Positions 8,233 through 16,500 of a stretch of DNA of 19,745 nucleotides are shown here, piece after piece (position 1 is the stretch's first letter; each line of letters opens with the position of its first letter). The position numbers and the translations under genes were made by a program. Source of the DNA: Roseicyclus sp. (GTDB lineage: Bacteria; Pseudomonadota; Alphaproteobacteria; Rhodobacterales; Rhodobacteraceae); the NCBI GenBank assembly GCA_018401055.1, contig JAGYLB010000074.1, positions 1 to 19,745 of the forward strand, written 5' to 3'. Below the pieces are notes generated by a model, which did not search any database, had not been told where the DNA came from, and saw nothing but the letters and a program-made list of their open reading frames with translations.

Positions 8233-9330
8233 ATGCTTGATTTCACGCCAAACACCGAACAACGGATGATCGCGGATACGATGGCTCAGGTTCTGGCCGG
8301 TCATGGCCTGCCCGCCACAACCGCGCCGGATCCTGCCGCGCTCTGGCAGGCGCTGGCCGGGCTGGGCATGGCCGGGCTGCCGTTTGCCGAAGCGCAAGGC
8401 GGTGCGGGACTGGGGGTGCCTGACATGGTCTGCGCGCTGATCGAGGCCGGGCGCTTTGGTGCCGATCTGCCCTTGTTGGCATCGGTCCTGCTGCCCGCGC
8501 TTTGTCTGCGCCACGCTGGCCCCGATGCCCTGCCGAAGGATCTGGTCGCCGCGCTGGTCAACGGGCAGATTACACTGGGCGCGGCGGTGGATGACGCACC
8601 CTTGCAGCCGCTCACCGTCAGGGCCGCGCCGGACGGGTTCGTGCTTGCGGGTCGGAAGGTTGCCTGTCTGGGCGCGGACACCGCCGCGCATCTGGTGACA
8701 ACGCAGGATGCCGTGTTCCTTCTGCCCGCCGACACGCCGGGTCTGCACCGCGAGCGTTACTCATTGGTCGATGGCCGGGGTGCAGCGGATCTGCAGCTTG
8801 ACGCTGTAGCGCTGCCTGCAACCGCGCAGATCGGTGATGCGTCGCTGGCCGCGCTCTTGCGCGATGCGGGCGCGCTGGCGCTGGCGGCCGAGGCCCTGGG
8901 CGCTATGGAACGCATCAACGCCATGACGCTTGATCACCTGAAAACCCGCCACCAGTTCGGCCAGCCGATCGGGCGCTTTCAGGTGCTTCAGCATATGATG
9001 GTGGATATGGTGCACGAGACCGAACATCTGACCTCGCTGGTGCAACTGGCCGCGATGGAATGCGATACAAATCACGACGATGGCAGCACCGCTGACCGGC
9101 GCGCCCGCGCCGTATCACGGTTGCGTCGCCACCTGTCCAACCGCATCCGCCCCGCTGCGGCGGCGGCGATCCAGCTTCATGGCGGGATTGGCATGACGGC
9201 GGAATATGTGCTTGGCTCTCTGGTCAAGCGGGTGCTGGTGGCCGATATGCTGTATGGCAGCGCCGATGACCACGCCGCGCGCCTGCGCCGATTGCTGGTC
9301 GAGGAAACCTTGCAGGATCTGCCCGCCTGA
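8233..9330 (+). CDS. Acyl-CoA dehydrogenase, PimD-like small subunit
   Basis: The product is 365 residues and resembles the second subunit of heteromeric acyl-CoA dehydrogenases (PimD, FadE29-like). It opens MLDFTPNTEQRMIADT and contains LGMAGLPFAEAQGGAGLG (about 43-60), a shortened and poorly conserved middle beta domain, then EALGAMERINAMTLDHLKTRHQFGQPIGRFQVLQHMM and AIQLHGGIGMTAEY. It ends LYGSADDHAARLRRL, where a catalytic Glu would sit in single-subunit enzymes but none is present; this is normal for the small partner. The ATG lies 3 bases after the large-subunit stop with no clear ribosome binding site, so translation is probably coupled. It should form a complex with the product of 7060-8229. 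Confidence 0.9.
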   Translation: MLDFTPNTEQRMIADTMAQVLAGHGLPATTAPDPAALWQALAGLGMAGLPFAEAQGGAGLGVPDMVCALIEAGRFGADLPLLASVLLPALCLRHAGPDALPKDLVAALVNGQITLGAAVDDAPLQPLTVRAAPDGFVLAGRKVACLGADTAAHLVTTQDAVFLLPADTPGLHRERYSLVDGRGAADLQLDAVALPATAQIGDASLAALLRDAGALALAAEALGAMERINAMTLDHLKTRHQFGQPIGRFQVLQHMMVDMVHETEHLTSLVQLAAMECDTNHDDGSTADRRARAVSRLRRHLSNRIRPAAAAAIQLHGGIGMTAEYVLGSLVKRVLVADMLYGSADDHAARLRRLLVEETLQDLPA

Positions 9331-9363
9331 GCGCCCCTGCCCACCTACAGGAAAGTTGACAAC

Positions 9364-10155
9364 ATGAGCGAAACGACCCTGAAACAGGCGCGCGAGGGCG
9401 CGGTGCTGGTGCTTGCCCTTGACGGTGCCACGACCCGCAATTCGATCAGCCCGCCGGTGTATTGCGAGTTGCAGGCGGCGGTGATCGATGCCGCCGATGA
9501 CCCGGCGGTGCGCGCCATCGTGCTGACCGGGGCGCATGGCTTTTTCTCATCGGGCGGCAATATCCATGCGCTCAGGGCCAGCGCGCAGAAGACCATGGCC
9601 GAGGTGACCGTCAATACCGATGCGCTGAACGCGATGATCAAGGCGTTGCGCGATTGCCCCAAGCCAGTGGTCGCCGCTGTTGAAGGGGGCGCGGCCGGGG
9701 CAGGGTCCTCGCTGGCGCTGGCGTGCGACATGATCGTGGCCGCGCAGGACGCCAAATTTACTGTTGCCTATGTCAGGATCGGCCTGACACCGGACGGCGG
9801 CGTCACGCATTTTCTGACGCGAAGCCTGCCGCGCCAGCTGGTGACCGAGATGTGCATGCTGGGCACGCCCGTGGGGGCCGCGCGGTTGCACGCGCTTGGC
9901 GTGGTGAACGCAGTCTGCGCGCCGGGCAGGGCGCTGGCGGGTGCGATGGAGCTGGCCGAACGGCCGGCCGCCGGGCCGGTGCAGGCGATTGCCCGGATCA
10001 AGGCGCTGATCGAGGCCGCGTCGGAAACGGAGCTTGCCACCCATCTGGACCGCGAGGCCGAGGGCATCAACCGCGCCCGGTTCGGGGTTGAGGCCGCCGA
10101 GGGGCTTGCAGCTTTCCTCGAAAAGCGCAAACCTGATTTCGTCGGGAAGGGCTGA
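9364..10155 (+). CDS. Enoyl-CoA hydratase/isomerase family protein (PaaG-like)
   Basis: The product is a 263-residue crotonase-fold enzyme, the expected step after acyl-CoA dehydrogenation. The oxyanion-hole elements are FFSSGGNIHAL (about 60-70) and EGGAAGAGSSLALACD (107-122). At the catalytic position it has GLTPDGGVTHFL, with D144 in the PDGG motif typical of PaaG/dienoyl-CoA isomerase-like members. The classical second Glu of true hydratases is not evident. It is therefore more likely a double-bond isomerase or a specialised hydratase than an ordinary beta-oxidation hydratase. AGGAAAG precedes the ATG at good spacing. It is in the same operon as the dehydrogenase pair (33 bases downstream). 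Confidence 0.88.
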   Translation: MSETTLKQAREGAVLVLALDGATTRNSISPPVYCELQAAVIDAADDPAVRAIVLTGAHGFFSSGGNIHALRASAQKTMAEVTVNTDALNAMIKALRDCPKPVVAAVEGGAAGAGSSLALACDMIVAAQDAKFTVAYVRIGLTPDGGVTHFLTRSLPRQLVTEMCMLGTPVGAARLHALGVVNAVCAPGRALAGAMELAERPAAGPVQAIARIKALIEAASETELATHLDREAEGINRARFGVEAAEGLAAFLEKRKPDFVGKG

Positions 10156-10158
10156 GGC

Positions 10159-11173
10159 ATGAACCAGATCAACCCCGTGAAACAACGTCTGCCGCTCGTC
10201 CTGCGCGGGCTGCGCGCCTGCCGGTCGTGGCCTCGCCGATGTTCATCATCTCCAACCCTGATCTGGTGATCGCGCAGTGCAAGGCCGGCATTGTGGGCAG
10301 CTTTCCCGCGCTCAATGCCCGCGATATGCCGGGCGGACCGGTGGTGCTGGAGCAATGGCTGCAACGCATCACCGAAGGACTGGACCGCCACAATCAGGCC
10401 AACCTCGACAGCCCCGCCGCGCACACTTTGCCGTCAACCAGATTGTGCACCGCTCGAACGCGCGGCTGGACCGCGATGTGGAGATCTGCGCGCGCTGGAA
10501 GGTGCCGATCTGGATCACCTCGCTTGGCGCGCGTGTCGAGGTGAACGAGGCTGCGCACTCCTGCGGTGGCATCTCGCTGCATGACGTGATCAACAACCGC
10601 TTCGCGCGCAAGGCGATCGAAAAAGGCGCCGACGGGCTAATCGCGGTGGCCGCAGGCGCCGGAGGCCAATGCCGGGCCGATCAACCCGCTGGCGCTGGTG
10701 GGCGAGATCCGGCAGTGGTTCGATGGGCCGTTGTTGCTTTCAGGCGCCATTTCGACCGGGCGCGCAATTTTGGCGGCGCGTGCGATGGGGGCCGATCTGG
10801 CCTATGTCGGCTCGCCTTTCATCGCCACCGAAGAGGCCAATGCGGTGGCGGATTACAAGCAGATGATCGTCGAGGGCGGGGCCGATGACATCGTCACCTC
10901 GTCCATCTTCACCGGCGGTGTCGAACGCCGTACCTCAGGCGCCTCCGATCACAGCAGCGACTTCGACCTGACAACCTGCCGCAAGCCGCGACCGACATGA
11001 GCTTTGCCGACGGCGATTCCGCCAAGCCGAAGGCCTGGAAAGAGGTCTGGGGATCGGGTCAGGGGATCGGCGCGGTGCACGACGTCGTGCCGGCGGCAGC
11101 ACTCGTGGACCGGCTGGCGCGCGAATACGCCACGGCCAAGACCGAACTGGCCGCTGATCTGGCGCGCGAATAA
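10159..11173 (+). pseudogene. Nitronate-monooxygenase-like FMN enzyme, broken by several frameshifts
   Basis: Pieces of one 2-nitropropane-dioxygenase/nitronate-monooxygenase-type TIM barrel are found in successive frames. The start is MNQINPVKQRLPLVLRGL. VVASPMFIISNPDLVIAQCK appears after a shift near 10215. HFAVNQIVHRSN through DVINNRFARKAIEKGADGLIAVAAGAGG comes after a shift at about 10405-10425. VGEIRQWFDGPLLLSGAI through GSPFIATEEANAV follows one extra A at about 10668. LPQAATDMSFADG through GSGQGIGAV to the TAA at 11173 comes after at least one shift near 10915-10931. The extra A falls exactly in the GAGGHAG motif, whose His is near FMN in the family. Between 10931 and 10970 more compensating indels are likely. 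Homologues oxidise nitronates; distant relatives such as IpdC work on steroid-ring CoA esters, which would suit this operon. The gene cannot yield a functional protein as written. Confidence 0.88.
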
Positions 11174-11196
11174 CACGTCAAGCCATTCAGGAACCG

Positions 11197-11233
11197 GGGC
11201 GCGGGGCAGGAATGCCCTGCGCCCGTTTGTTGC
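11197..11233 (+). terminator. Strong hairpin ending the first catabolic operon
   Basis: Bases 11197-11208 pair with 11213-11224 to give a 12-bp GC-rich stem with one G-T pair and a GGAA tetraloop, followed by GTTTGTTG. It starts 24 bases after the stop of the NMO-like gene and lies before the next promoter region. This is the best intrinsic-terminator candidate for the 2746-11173 operon, although the T-tract is short. Confidence 0.65.
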
Positions 11234-11242
11234 GCTCAGGAC

Positions 11243-11257
11243 ATAAGAAATCCTTAT
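11243..11257. promoter_or_regulatory. LysR-type binding box upstream of the sulfatase gene
   Basis: ATAAG-AAATC-CTTAT is a perfect 5+5 inverted repeat with a 5-base centre. It fits the T-N11-A consensus of LysR-type regulators, with T at 11244 and A at 11256. It sits in an AT-rich patch (11241-11283) about 90 bases before the sulfatase ATG, just after the terminator of the previous operon. The likely protein is the LysR regulator encoded at 16507-17454, immediately convergent with the end of this operon. No -35/-10 pair is clear, as is common for activated promoters. Confidence 0.6.
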
Positions 11258-11343
11258 ATCTCATAGACGGAATTGCTATTTTTCGCCATCGCCCGCGCCG
11301 CCTAACCTGGTGTCACCTCACCAGCGACAAAGCGGAGAGCGGC

Positions 11344-12948
11344 ATGGCCAAACGCCCCAATTTCATTCTGATCATCACCGATCAGCAACGCGTCAACCAT
11401 CTGGGCTGCTACGGTAACCCCGTACTGAAAACGCCTGCCATCGACGCACTTGCCCGCCGTGGAACGCGGTTTGACCGGTTCTACGTGACAAACCCGGCCT
11501 GCATGCCCAACCGCGCCGCCATGATCACCGGGCGCACCTCGTCGGTGAACGGCGTGCGCTCGAACGGCATACCGCTGTCGCTACGGGCTGTTACCTATAC
11601 TCAGATCCTGTGCGCGGGGGGGTATCATACGGCCGCAGTGGGCAAGATCCATCTGCAGAACATGACCCCATGGAAAGCCGTCGCCAGCAGGCCCGACCCG
11701 GGTTCCCATCAGCCACCGCCGCCGGGCCTGGATGAAGCGGTGAGCGAGGATCTGTCGCATCCGCTCTACAATCAGGAAACGTCGCTTGCCTGGGAAAACC
11801 CCGAGCATGACCTGAAACTGCCCTACTATGGGTTCGAGCATGTCGATCTGACGGCAATGCATTGCGATCAGGTGCATGGCCACTATAGCCGCTGGCTGGA
11901 GGCAAGGCACCCCGGTTCGAAATCGCTGATTGGCCCGGAAAATGCGCTGCCGTGGGAAGGCGGCATGTCGGACTTTCAGGCATGGCGCACCCGCGTGCCG
12001 GAAGAGTTGTATTCAACTTTCTACATCCGCGATCATGCCGAGGCCTTCTTGCGCAACCGCGCCACGGGTGACGATGACCGCCCGTTCTTCCTGCAATGTT
12101 CATTCAATGACCCGCATCACCCCTTCACCCCGCCGGGCAAGTATTTTGACCTCTACAAACCGGATGAGGTTGATTTGCCGCCCAGCTTCAACCTTCGCGG
12201 CAATGATCTTCCCGAGCCGGTACGCCTACTTCGCGAGGCGCGCGACAATGGCCAGCAAGACCGCAACTCGTGGGTCGCGCAGGCGGTGACTGAGGCCGAT
12301 GTGCGTCAGGCGATCGCGCTGACCTACGGGTCGATCACAATGATCGACGACGCGATCGCCCGGATCATGCAGGTGCTTGGCGAAACCGAGCTGGACCGGG
12401 ACACGGTGGTGATGTTCACCTCGGACCATGGCGATTTCATGGGCGATCACCAGCTCATGCTCAAGGGTCCGATGCATTATGATGGGCTGGTGCGCGTGCC
12501 CTTCATCTATGCCGACCCGGCGCTGGAAGGGCAGCAAAAGGCCCGAACCGCCAGTCTTGGATCGACGATCGACATCGCGGCCACGGTTTTGGACCGCGCG
12601 GGGCTTGCGCCGTTCAACGGCTTTCAGGGCACCTCGCTTCTGGGTGCTGTCACCGGCCATGCGCCCGACCGCGACGAGGTGCTGATCGAAGAGGACAACC
12701 AGCGCGCCTTTCTGGGCTTCAAGGAGCCGGTGCGCCTGCGTTCCCTGATCACGCCGCGATACCGTTTGTCGGTCTATCGTGGCGCCTCACGTGGCGAGTT
12801 GTATGACCTTCAGGAAGACCCGCTTGAGATCAGGAACCTGTGGTCCGACCCTGAGCATGCGCAAATCCGTTGCGAGCTGTCAGATCGCCTTATGCAGCGC
12901 ATTCTGCGGATGCAGGACACCAGCCCCATTGCCACCGGACAGGCCTGA
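11344..12948 (+). CDS. Cytoplasmic formylglycine-dependent sulfatase / phosphonate monoester hydrolase-like enzyme
   Basis: The product is a 534-residue alkaline-phosphatase-superfamily hydrolase. The active-site signature C-x-P-x-R is present as CMPNRAAMITGR. C53 would be converted to formylglycine and R57 belongs to the same motif. Other expected residues are metal ligand D13 (IITDQQ), K101 and H103 (VGKIHL), D256/H258 (SFNDPHHPF), and D361/H362 with K374 (FTSDHGDFMGDHQLMLKG). The DHGDFMGDH pattern is shared with phosphonate monoester hydrolases and some arylsulfatases, so a sulfate, phosphate-diester or phosphonate ester are all possible substrates. No signal peptide is seen, so it acts in the cytoplasm, after import. 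AGCGGAGAG precedes the ATG at 11344; an upstream in-frame extension lies in the promoter and is rejected. It is first in its operon. Confidence 0.9.
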   Translation: MAKRPNFILIITDQQRVNHLGCYGNPVLKTPAIDALARRGTRFDRFYVTNPACMPNRAAMITGRTSSVNGVRSNGIPLSLRAVTYTQILCAGGYHTAAVGKIHLQNMTPWKAVASRPDPGSHQPPPPGLDEAVSEDLSHPLYNQETSLAWENPEHDLKLPYYGFEHVDLTAMHCDQVHGHYSRWLEARHPGSKSLIGPENALPWEGGMSDFQAWRTRVPEELYSTFYIRDHAEAFLRNRATGDDDRPFFLQCSFNDPHHPFTPPGKYFDLYKPDEVDLPPSFNLRGNDLPEPVRLLREARDNGQQDRNSWVAQAVTEADVRQAIALTYGSITMIDDAIARIMQVLGETELDRDTVVMFTSDHGDFMGDHQLMLKGPMHYDGLVRVPFIYADPALEGQQKARTASLGSTIDIAATVLDRAGLAPFNGFQGTSLLGAVTGHAPDRDEVLIEEDNQRAFLGFKEPVRLRSLITPRYRLSVYRGASRGELYDLQEDPLEIRNLWSDPEHAQIRCELSDRLMQRILRMQDTSPIATGQA

Positions 12949-12960
12949 AAGGAACCAGAA

Positions 12961-14403
12961 ATGACCGACTCTGCCCTTTATCCACAACTTGCGCTGCTGA
13001 TCGACGGTGAGTGGATCACGGATACCGGTGTATCAGAGCCGGTTCTGAACCCGGCTGATGAAAGCGTTCTCGGGCATCTGCCACATGCCGATGCCGCGCA
13101 ACTTGACCGCGCCGCACAAGCCGCCACACGCGCCTTCGCGCGCTGGTCGGTCACCCCGGCGCTGGAGCGCAAACGCATCCTCAACCGCGCGGCGGCGCTG
13201 TTGCGCGAGCGTTCAGGGGCAATCGCGCGGTGGATGAGCCTGGAAGAGGGCAAACCCGTGGCCGAGGCCATGGGCGAGATTGGCGGTGCTGCCGATATCT
13301 TTGAGTGGTATGGCGATGAGGCTCCGCGCCTTTATGGCCGAACGGTGCCCGCCCGCATGCCGGGCCTGCGCCATGAGGTGCAGCGCGTGCCGCTGGGACC
13401 AGTTGCGGGCTTCGCGCCCTGGAATTTCCCGGCGCTGACGCCTGCACGCAAGATCGCGGGCGCGTTGGCGGCGGGTTGCACCATCGTCATGAAACCGGCC
13501 GACGAAACCCCCGCCACCGCCATCGCCATCGCCCATGCGCTGATCGATGCGGGGCTGCCCGCCGGGTGCCTGAACCTTGTGTTCGGTCAGCCTGCCGCGA
13601 TTTCCGCGCATCTGATCCCGCATCCGCAGATCCGCAAGATCTCGTTCACCGGATCGACCGCCGTGGGACGTGAGCTGGGCGCGCTGGCCGCCCGCTCGGT
13701 TAAACGCGCCACGATGGAGTTGGGCGGGCACGCGCCGGTGATTGTGTGCGATGATGCGGCGCTTGATAAGGTGGTTCCTGCGCTGGTCGCCGCGAAATAC
13801 CGCAATGCCGGGCAGGTCTGTATTGCGCCGTCGCGCTTTTTTGTGGCCCGCAAGGTCTATGATGGTTTTGTTGACCGCTTTGCCGAAGCCGCTGCCGCGC
13901 TCAAGGTGGGGGTTGGCACCGAGGACGGTGTGCAGATGGGGCCGCTGGCCAACGACCGCAGGCTTGCGGCGATGGAGCGGCTGGTGGGCGATGCCGAGAG
14001 CCGGGGCATGCGCCGCCTGACCGGGGGCGAGCGGATCGGCAACCGCGGTTATTTCTGGCAACCCACGGTGCTGGCCGATGCCACCGACGACGCGCTGGTG
14101 ATGACCGAGGAACCCTTTGGCCCCATCGCCCCGATCACCGCATTCGACGATCTGGATGACGCTCTGAGGCGCGCCAACGCGCTGCCCTATGGTCTGGCCG
14201 CCTATGGCTTTACGGGGTCGCAGACCACCGCGAACCGCCTTGCATTAGGGCTGCGCGCGGGCATGGTAGGGGTCAACAGCTTTGCAATATCGCTTGCCGA
14301 GCTGCCGTTCGGCGGGGTGGGCGAAAGCGGCTACGGGTCCGAAGGGGGCAGCGAGGGGCTGGACGCCTATCTGGAAACACGCCTGATCAGCCAGACGGTC
14401 TGA
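12961..14403 (+). CDS. NAD(P)-dependent aldehyde dehydrogenase (succinate-semialdehyde dehydrogenase-like)
   Basis: The product is a 480-residue aldehyde dehydrogenase, which oxidises an aldehyde to the acid with NAD(P). Expected motifs are all in place: GFAPWNFPALTPARKIAGAL with N155, the cofactor Lys K178 in VMKPADETP, FTGSTAVGREL (229-239), the general base E253 in MELGGHAPVIV and the nucleophile C287 in NAGQVCIAPSRFFV. EEPFGPIAPI and the C-terminal ELPFGGVGESGYGSEGG complete the fold. The overall pattern is closest to the GabD/succinate-semialdehyde branch, but specificity in this family is hard to predict. It follows the sulfatase by 12 bases with AAAGGAA before the ATG, so it plausibly oxidises an aldehyde produced after ester hydrolysis. 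Confidence 0.93.
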   Translation: MTDSALYPQLALLIDGEWITDTGVSEPVLNPADESVLGHLPHADAAQLDRAAQAATRAFARWSVTPALERKRILNRAAALLRERSGAIARWMSLEEGKPVAEAMGEIGGAADIFEWYGDEAPRLYGRTVPARMPGLRHEVQRVPLGPVAGFAPWNFPALTPARKIAGALAAGCTIVMKPADETPATAIAIAHALIDAGLPAGCLNLVFGQPAAISAHLIPHPQIRKISFTGSTAVGRELGALAARSVKRATMELGGHAPVIVCDDAALDKVVPALVAAKYRNAGQVCIAPSRFFVARKVYDGFVDRFAEAAAALKVGVGTEDGVQMGPLANDRRLAAMERLVGDAESRGMRRLTGGERIGNRGYFWQPTVLADATDDALVMTEEPFGPIAPITAFDDLDDALRRANALPYGLAAYGFTGSQTTANRLALGLRAGMVGVNSFAISLAELPFGGVGESGYGSEGGSEGLDAYLETRLISQTV

Positions 14404-14406
14404 GCC

Positions 14407-15639
14407 ATGTTTGCCACCGCCGAACCCGCGCAGCTGACAGTCTTTCACCGGCCAGACGACCCATGGAGCTATCTGTTGCTGCAGTGCCTGCCCGCACTTG
14501 CCGCCCAGTACGACATCGCCCTGCGCTTGGTCACCGTGCCGCTGCCGGGGCCGGACTTTGCGCCGCGCCCGGATGCGCTGATGGCAAACGGTCTGCGCGA
14601 TGCGGTTGATCTGTGCCGCCATCTGGCGTTGGATTTTTCCGCAGAGCCGCAGGAACCGGCAAGCGGTCATGCCGCACTTGCCACACGCATTCTGCTCGCC
14701 CGGCGCGACGCCGCCAGCTATCTTGATACCGCGCTCACGCTTGGCCGCGCACTCTTTGGCCCGGGCGATGTGGCAGCGGCTGTTCTGGCGCGGGCGGAAA
14801 AAGCCATTGCCCTGCCAACGCCGGAGGAGGCCGAAGCGCAGCTGGCTGCAAACGGCGCCGCACAGCAAGCGATGGGCCACTACCACAGCGCCATGATTCA
14901 TTTTGAGGGTGGCTGGTATTGGGGGGTAGACCGGCTGTGGCATCTGGAAAACGTGCTGATCAACCGTGGCTTCCGGCGTGGCACCGGCGTGCCGGGGGTG
15001 GTGCCGCGCCGCGAAAACCCCGCAGTTTCCGCGCTGAACCTACCCGCTGATAGCGAGCCGGAGTTACGGTTCTACTGCTCCTTTCGCAGCCCCTATGCCT
15101 ACATCGCTGCCGCGCGCACTTTCGTGTTGGCACGAAACTATCGGCTGCGCGTGTCGCCTCGGCTGATCATCCCGATGAAGATGGCCGGGTTTGCCATTCC
15201 CAAGATCAAGGCAGACTATTTCCGTACCGACTGTGCCCGCGAAGGGCTGCGCCATGATGTCGATTTCGGCCATTTCACCGACCCTTATGGTGCGGGGTTA
15301 CGGCGGGCCATGGCCCTCTATCCGCTGGCCCTGGCCGAGGGGCATGCCGAGGCCTACATCCTTTCTGTGATGCGCGGCGTCTGGGTTGAAGGCCGTGATC
15401 TGGCCGATGATACAGACCTTGCGGTGCTGGCCGCGCGTGCCGGGCTGAACCCGGACAGCGCGCTGCGCCATGCCGATCCGGATGCCGATCTGTCCTGGGC
15501 CGACCGCCACCGCGCGGAACTGGCCGAACATGATCAGTATGCAGCACCAGTCTTTGTCATCGGTGATTATATGACCTGGGGGCAAGACCGGCTGTGGATG
15601 CTGGAGGCCGTGCTGGACCGAGCACTGGAGCGGCGGTGA
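14407..15639 (+). CDS. Tandem DsbA-fold / 2-hydroxychromene-2-carboxylate isomerase-like protein
   Basis: The product is 410 residues, about twice the usual length, and reads as two thioredoxin-like (kappa-GST/HCCA isomerase) modules. Module 1 is about residues 9-190 and begins TVFHRPDDPWSYLLLQ; module 2 is about 219-408 and begins LRFYCSFRSPYAYIAAA. Both end alike: GWYWGVDRLWHLENVL and DYMTWGQDRLWMLEAVL. In HCCA isomerase and kappa GSTs a Ser in the S-P-[YF] motif activates glutathione; module 2 keeps it (S228) but module 1 has Asp (D18). Module 2 also keeps the cis-Pro loop (APVFVIGD), absent in module 1. Module 1 may be structural or have a changed role. There is no CxxC, so it is not a disulfide oxidase. 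It is tightly packed in the operon and overlaps the next start by one base. Confidence 0.82.
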   Translation: MFATAEPAQLTVFHRPDDPWSYLLLQCLPALAAQYDIALRLVTVPLPGPDFAPRPDALMANGLRDAVDLCRHLALDFSAEPQEPASGHAALATRILLARRDAASYLDTALTLGRALFGPGDVAAAVLARAEKAIALPTPEEAEAQLAANGAAQQAMGHYHSAMIHFEGGWYWGVDRLWHLENVLINRGFRRGTGVPGVVPRRENPAVSALNLPADSEPELRFYCSFRSPYAYIAAARTFVLARNYRLRVSPRLIIPMKMAGFAIPKIKADYFRTDCAREGLRHDVDFGHFTDPYGAGLRRAMALYPLALAEGHAEAYILSVMRGVWVEGRDLADDTDLAVLAARAGLNPDSALRHADPDADLSWADRHRAELAEHDQYAAPVFVIGDYMTWGQDRLWMLEAVLDRALERR

Positions 15640-16490
15640 TGAACGGGTCCGATCCCGCAGATCAGGTGGCCGACGACTCACATACGCCGCCCGAGATAGC
15701 GCTGATCTATGCCGACATCCGGTCCATACTGGGCAATCCGGTGGTCAACTTGGTGTTCCGGCGGTTGGCGGCGCTGGGGGTGCCAGTTCTTTCTATGGTC
15801 TGGCAGGGGATTCGTCCGGCCTATGCCGACGGCCGATTGAACGCGTTGGCCGATGCGCTGGCACCACCCTTGCCCGGCCCGCTGGCAGCGGGCGGTTGGG
15901 CGGCGCGGGCGGATGCAGCGGTGATGCGCCGGATCGTGCTGGACTACGACCGCAACAACCGGTGCAACCTGATCGCCCTCACCGCGCTTTTCGCCGCGCC
16001 GCAGGATCAGGCGCCCGGACTGAAATTGCGCCAGGGTCAGTCGTTTCGGGCGTTGCACCCTGACCCCTGGTCCGTGGCCATGCAGGCGGCGCCGCTGGCA
16101 GGCAAGGTGCCGCTCTTGCCCGACCCCGTAACACTGGCCGCGCCGACGCGCGCCTGCCTTGCACGGCTGGATGCCTTTGGCGACCCTGGCGACGGGCCGC
16201 CCGAGGCCAGCCTTTACCGTCATCTCGCGCATTGGCCGGATTTCCTGCTTGACGCTGAAGCGGCACTGGCACCCCTGCACAGTCAAGGTGTTCTGTTACA
16301 GGCGACCGCTACAGTTCAGGCGCAGGCCAGATGCGCCGCGTGTCTGTTGCCGGATCTGGCGATGGAACCGGCATTTCAGGCGCGGATCGACCCTGCGGTG
16401 GGCGCGCTGGTGCGCCGCATCATCCCCAAGATGATACCGATCGGCCGCGCTCTGGGCACACTGGTGCTACCCAGCGACGGGGACGCGTGA
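15639..16490 (+). CDS. DehI-like (halocarboxylic acid dehalogenase family) protein
   Basis: The product is 283 residues. The pattern EIALIYADIRSILGNPVVN (19-37) with VFRRLAALG, then LDYDRNNRCNLIALTALFAA (101-120) and SLYRHLAHWPDFL (191-203), resembles the DehI group I 2-haloacid dehalogenase family, which has two similar halves. DehI enzymes hydrolyse both D- and L-2-haloacids by direct attack of water. Many family members in catabolic clusters have no proven activity, so dehalogenation here is only a possibility. The ATG at 15639 overlaps the previous stop (TGATG), which favours it over an in-frame upstream start inside the neighbouring gene. It has no signal peptide or clear membrane segment. 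Family assignment is from memory of motifs and moderately sure; the function is not. Confidence 0.6.
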   Translation: MNGSDPADQVADDSHTPPEIALIYADIRSILGNPVVNLVFRRLAALGVPVLSMVWQGIRPAYADGRLNALADALAPPLPGPLAAGGWAARADAAVMRRIVLDYDRNNRCNLIALTALFAAPQDQAPGLKLRQGQSFRALHPDPWSVAMQAAPLAGKVPLLPDPVTLAAPTRACLARLDAFGDPGDGPPEASLYRHLAHWPDFLLDAEAALAPLHSQGVLLQATATVQAQARCAACLLPDLAMEPAFQARIDPAVGALVRRIIPKMIPIGRALGTLVLPSDGDA

Positions 16491-16500
16491 ATATGCGCTC

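Noticed and set aside
11212..11343. Longer start for the sulfatase
   Set aside because: The extension would cover the LysR box and promoter region and has no family similarity. The ATG at 11344 has AGCGGAGAG upstream.
13213..14061. A 282-codon minus-strand frame
   Set aside because: It is antisense to the aldehyde dehydrogenase, whose catalytic motifs are all intact.
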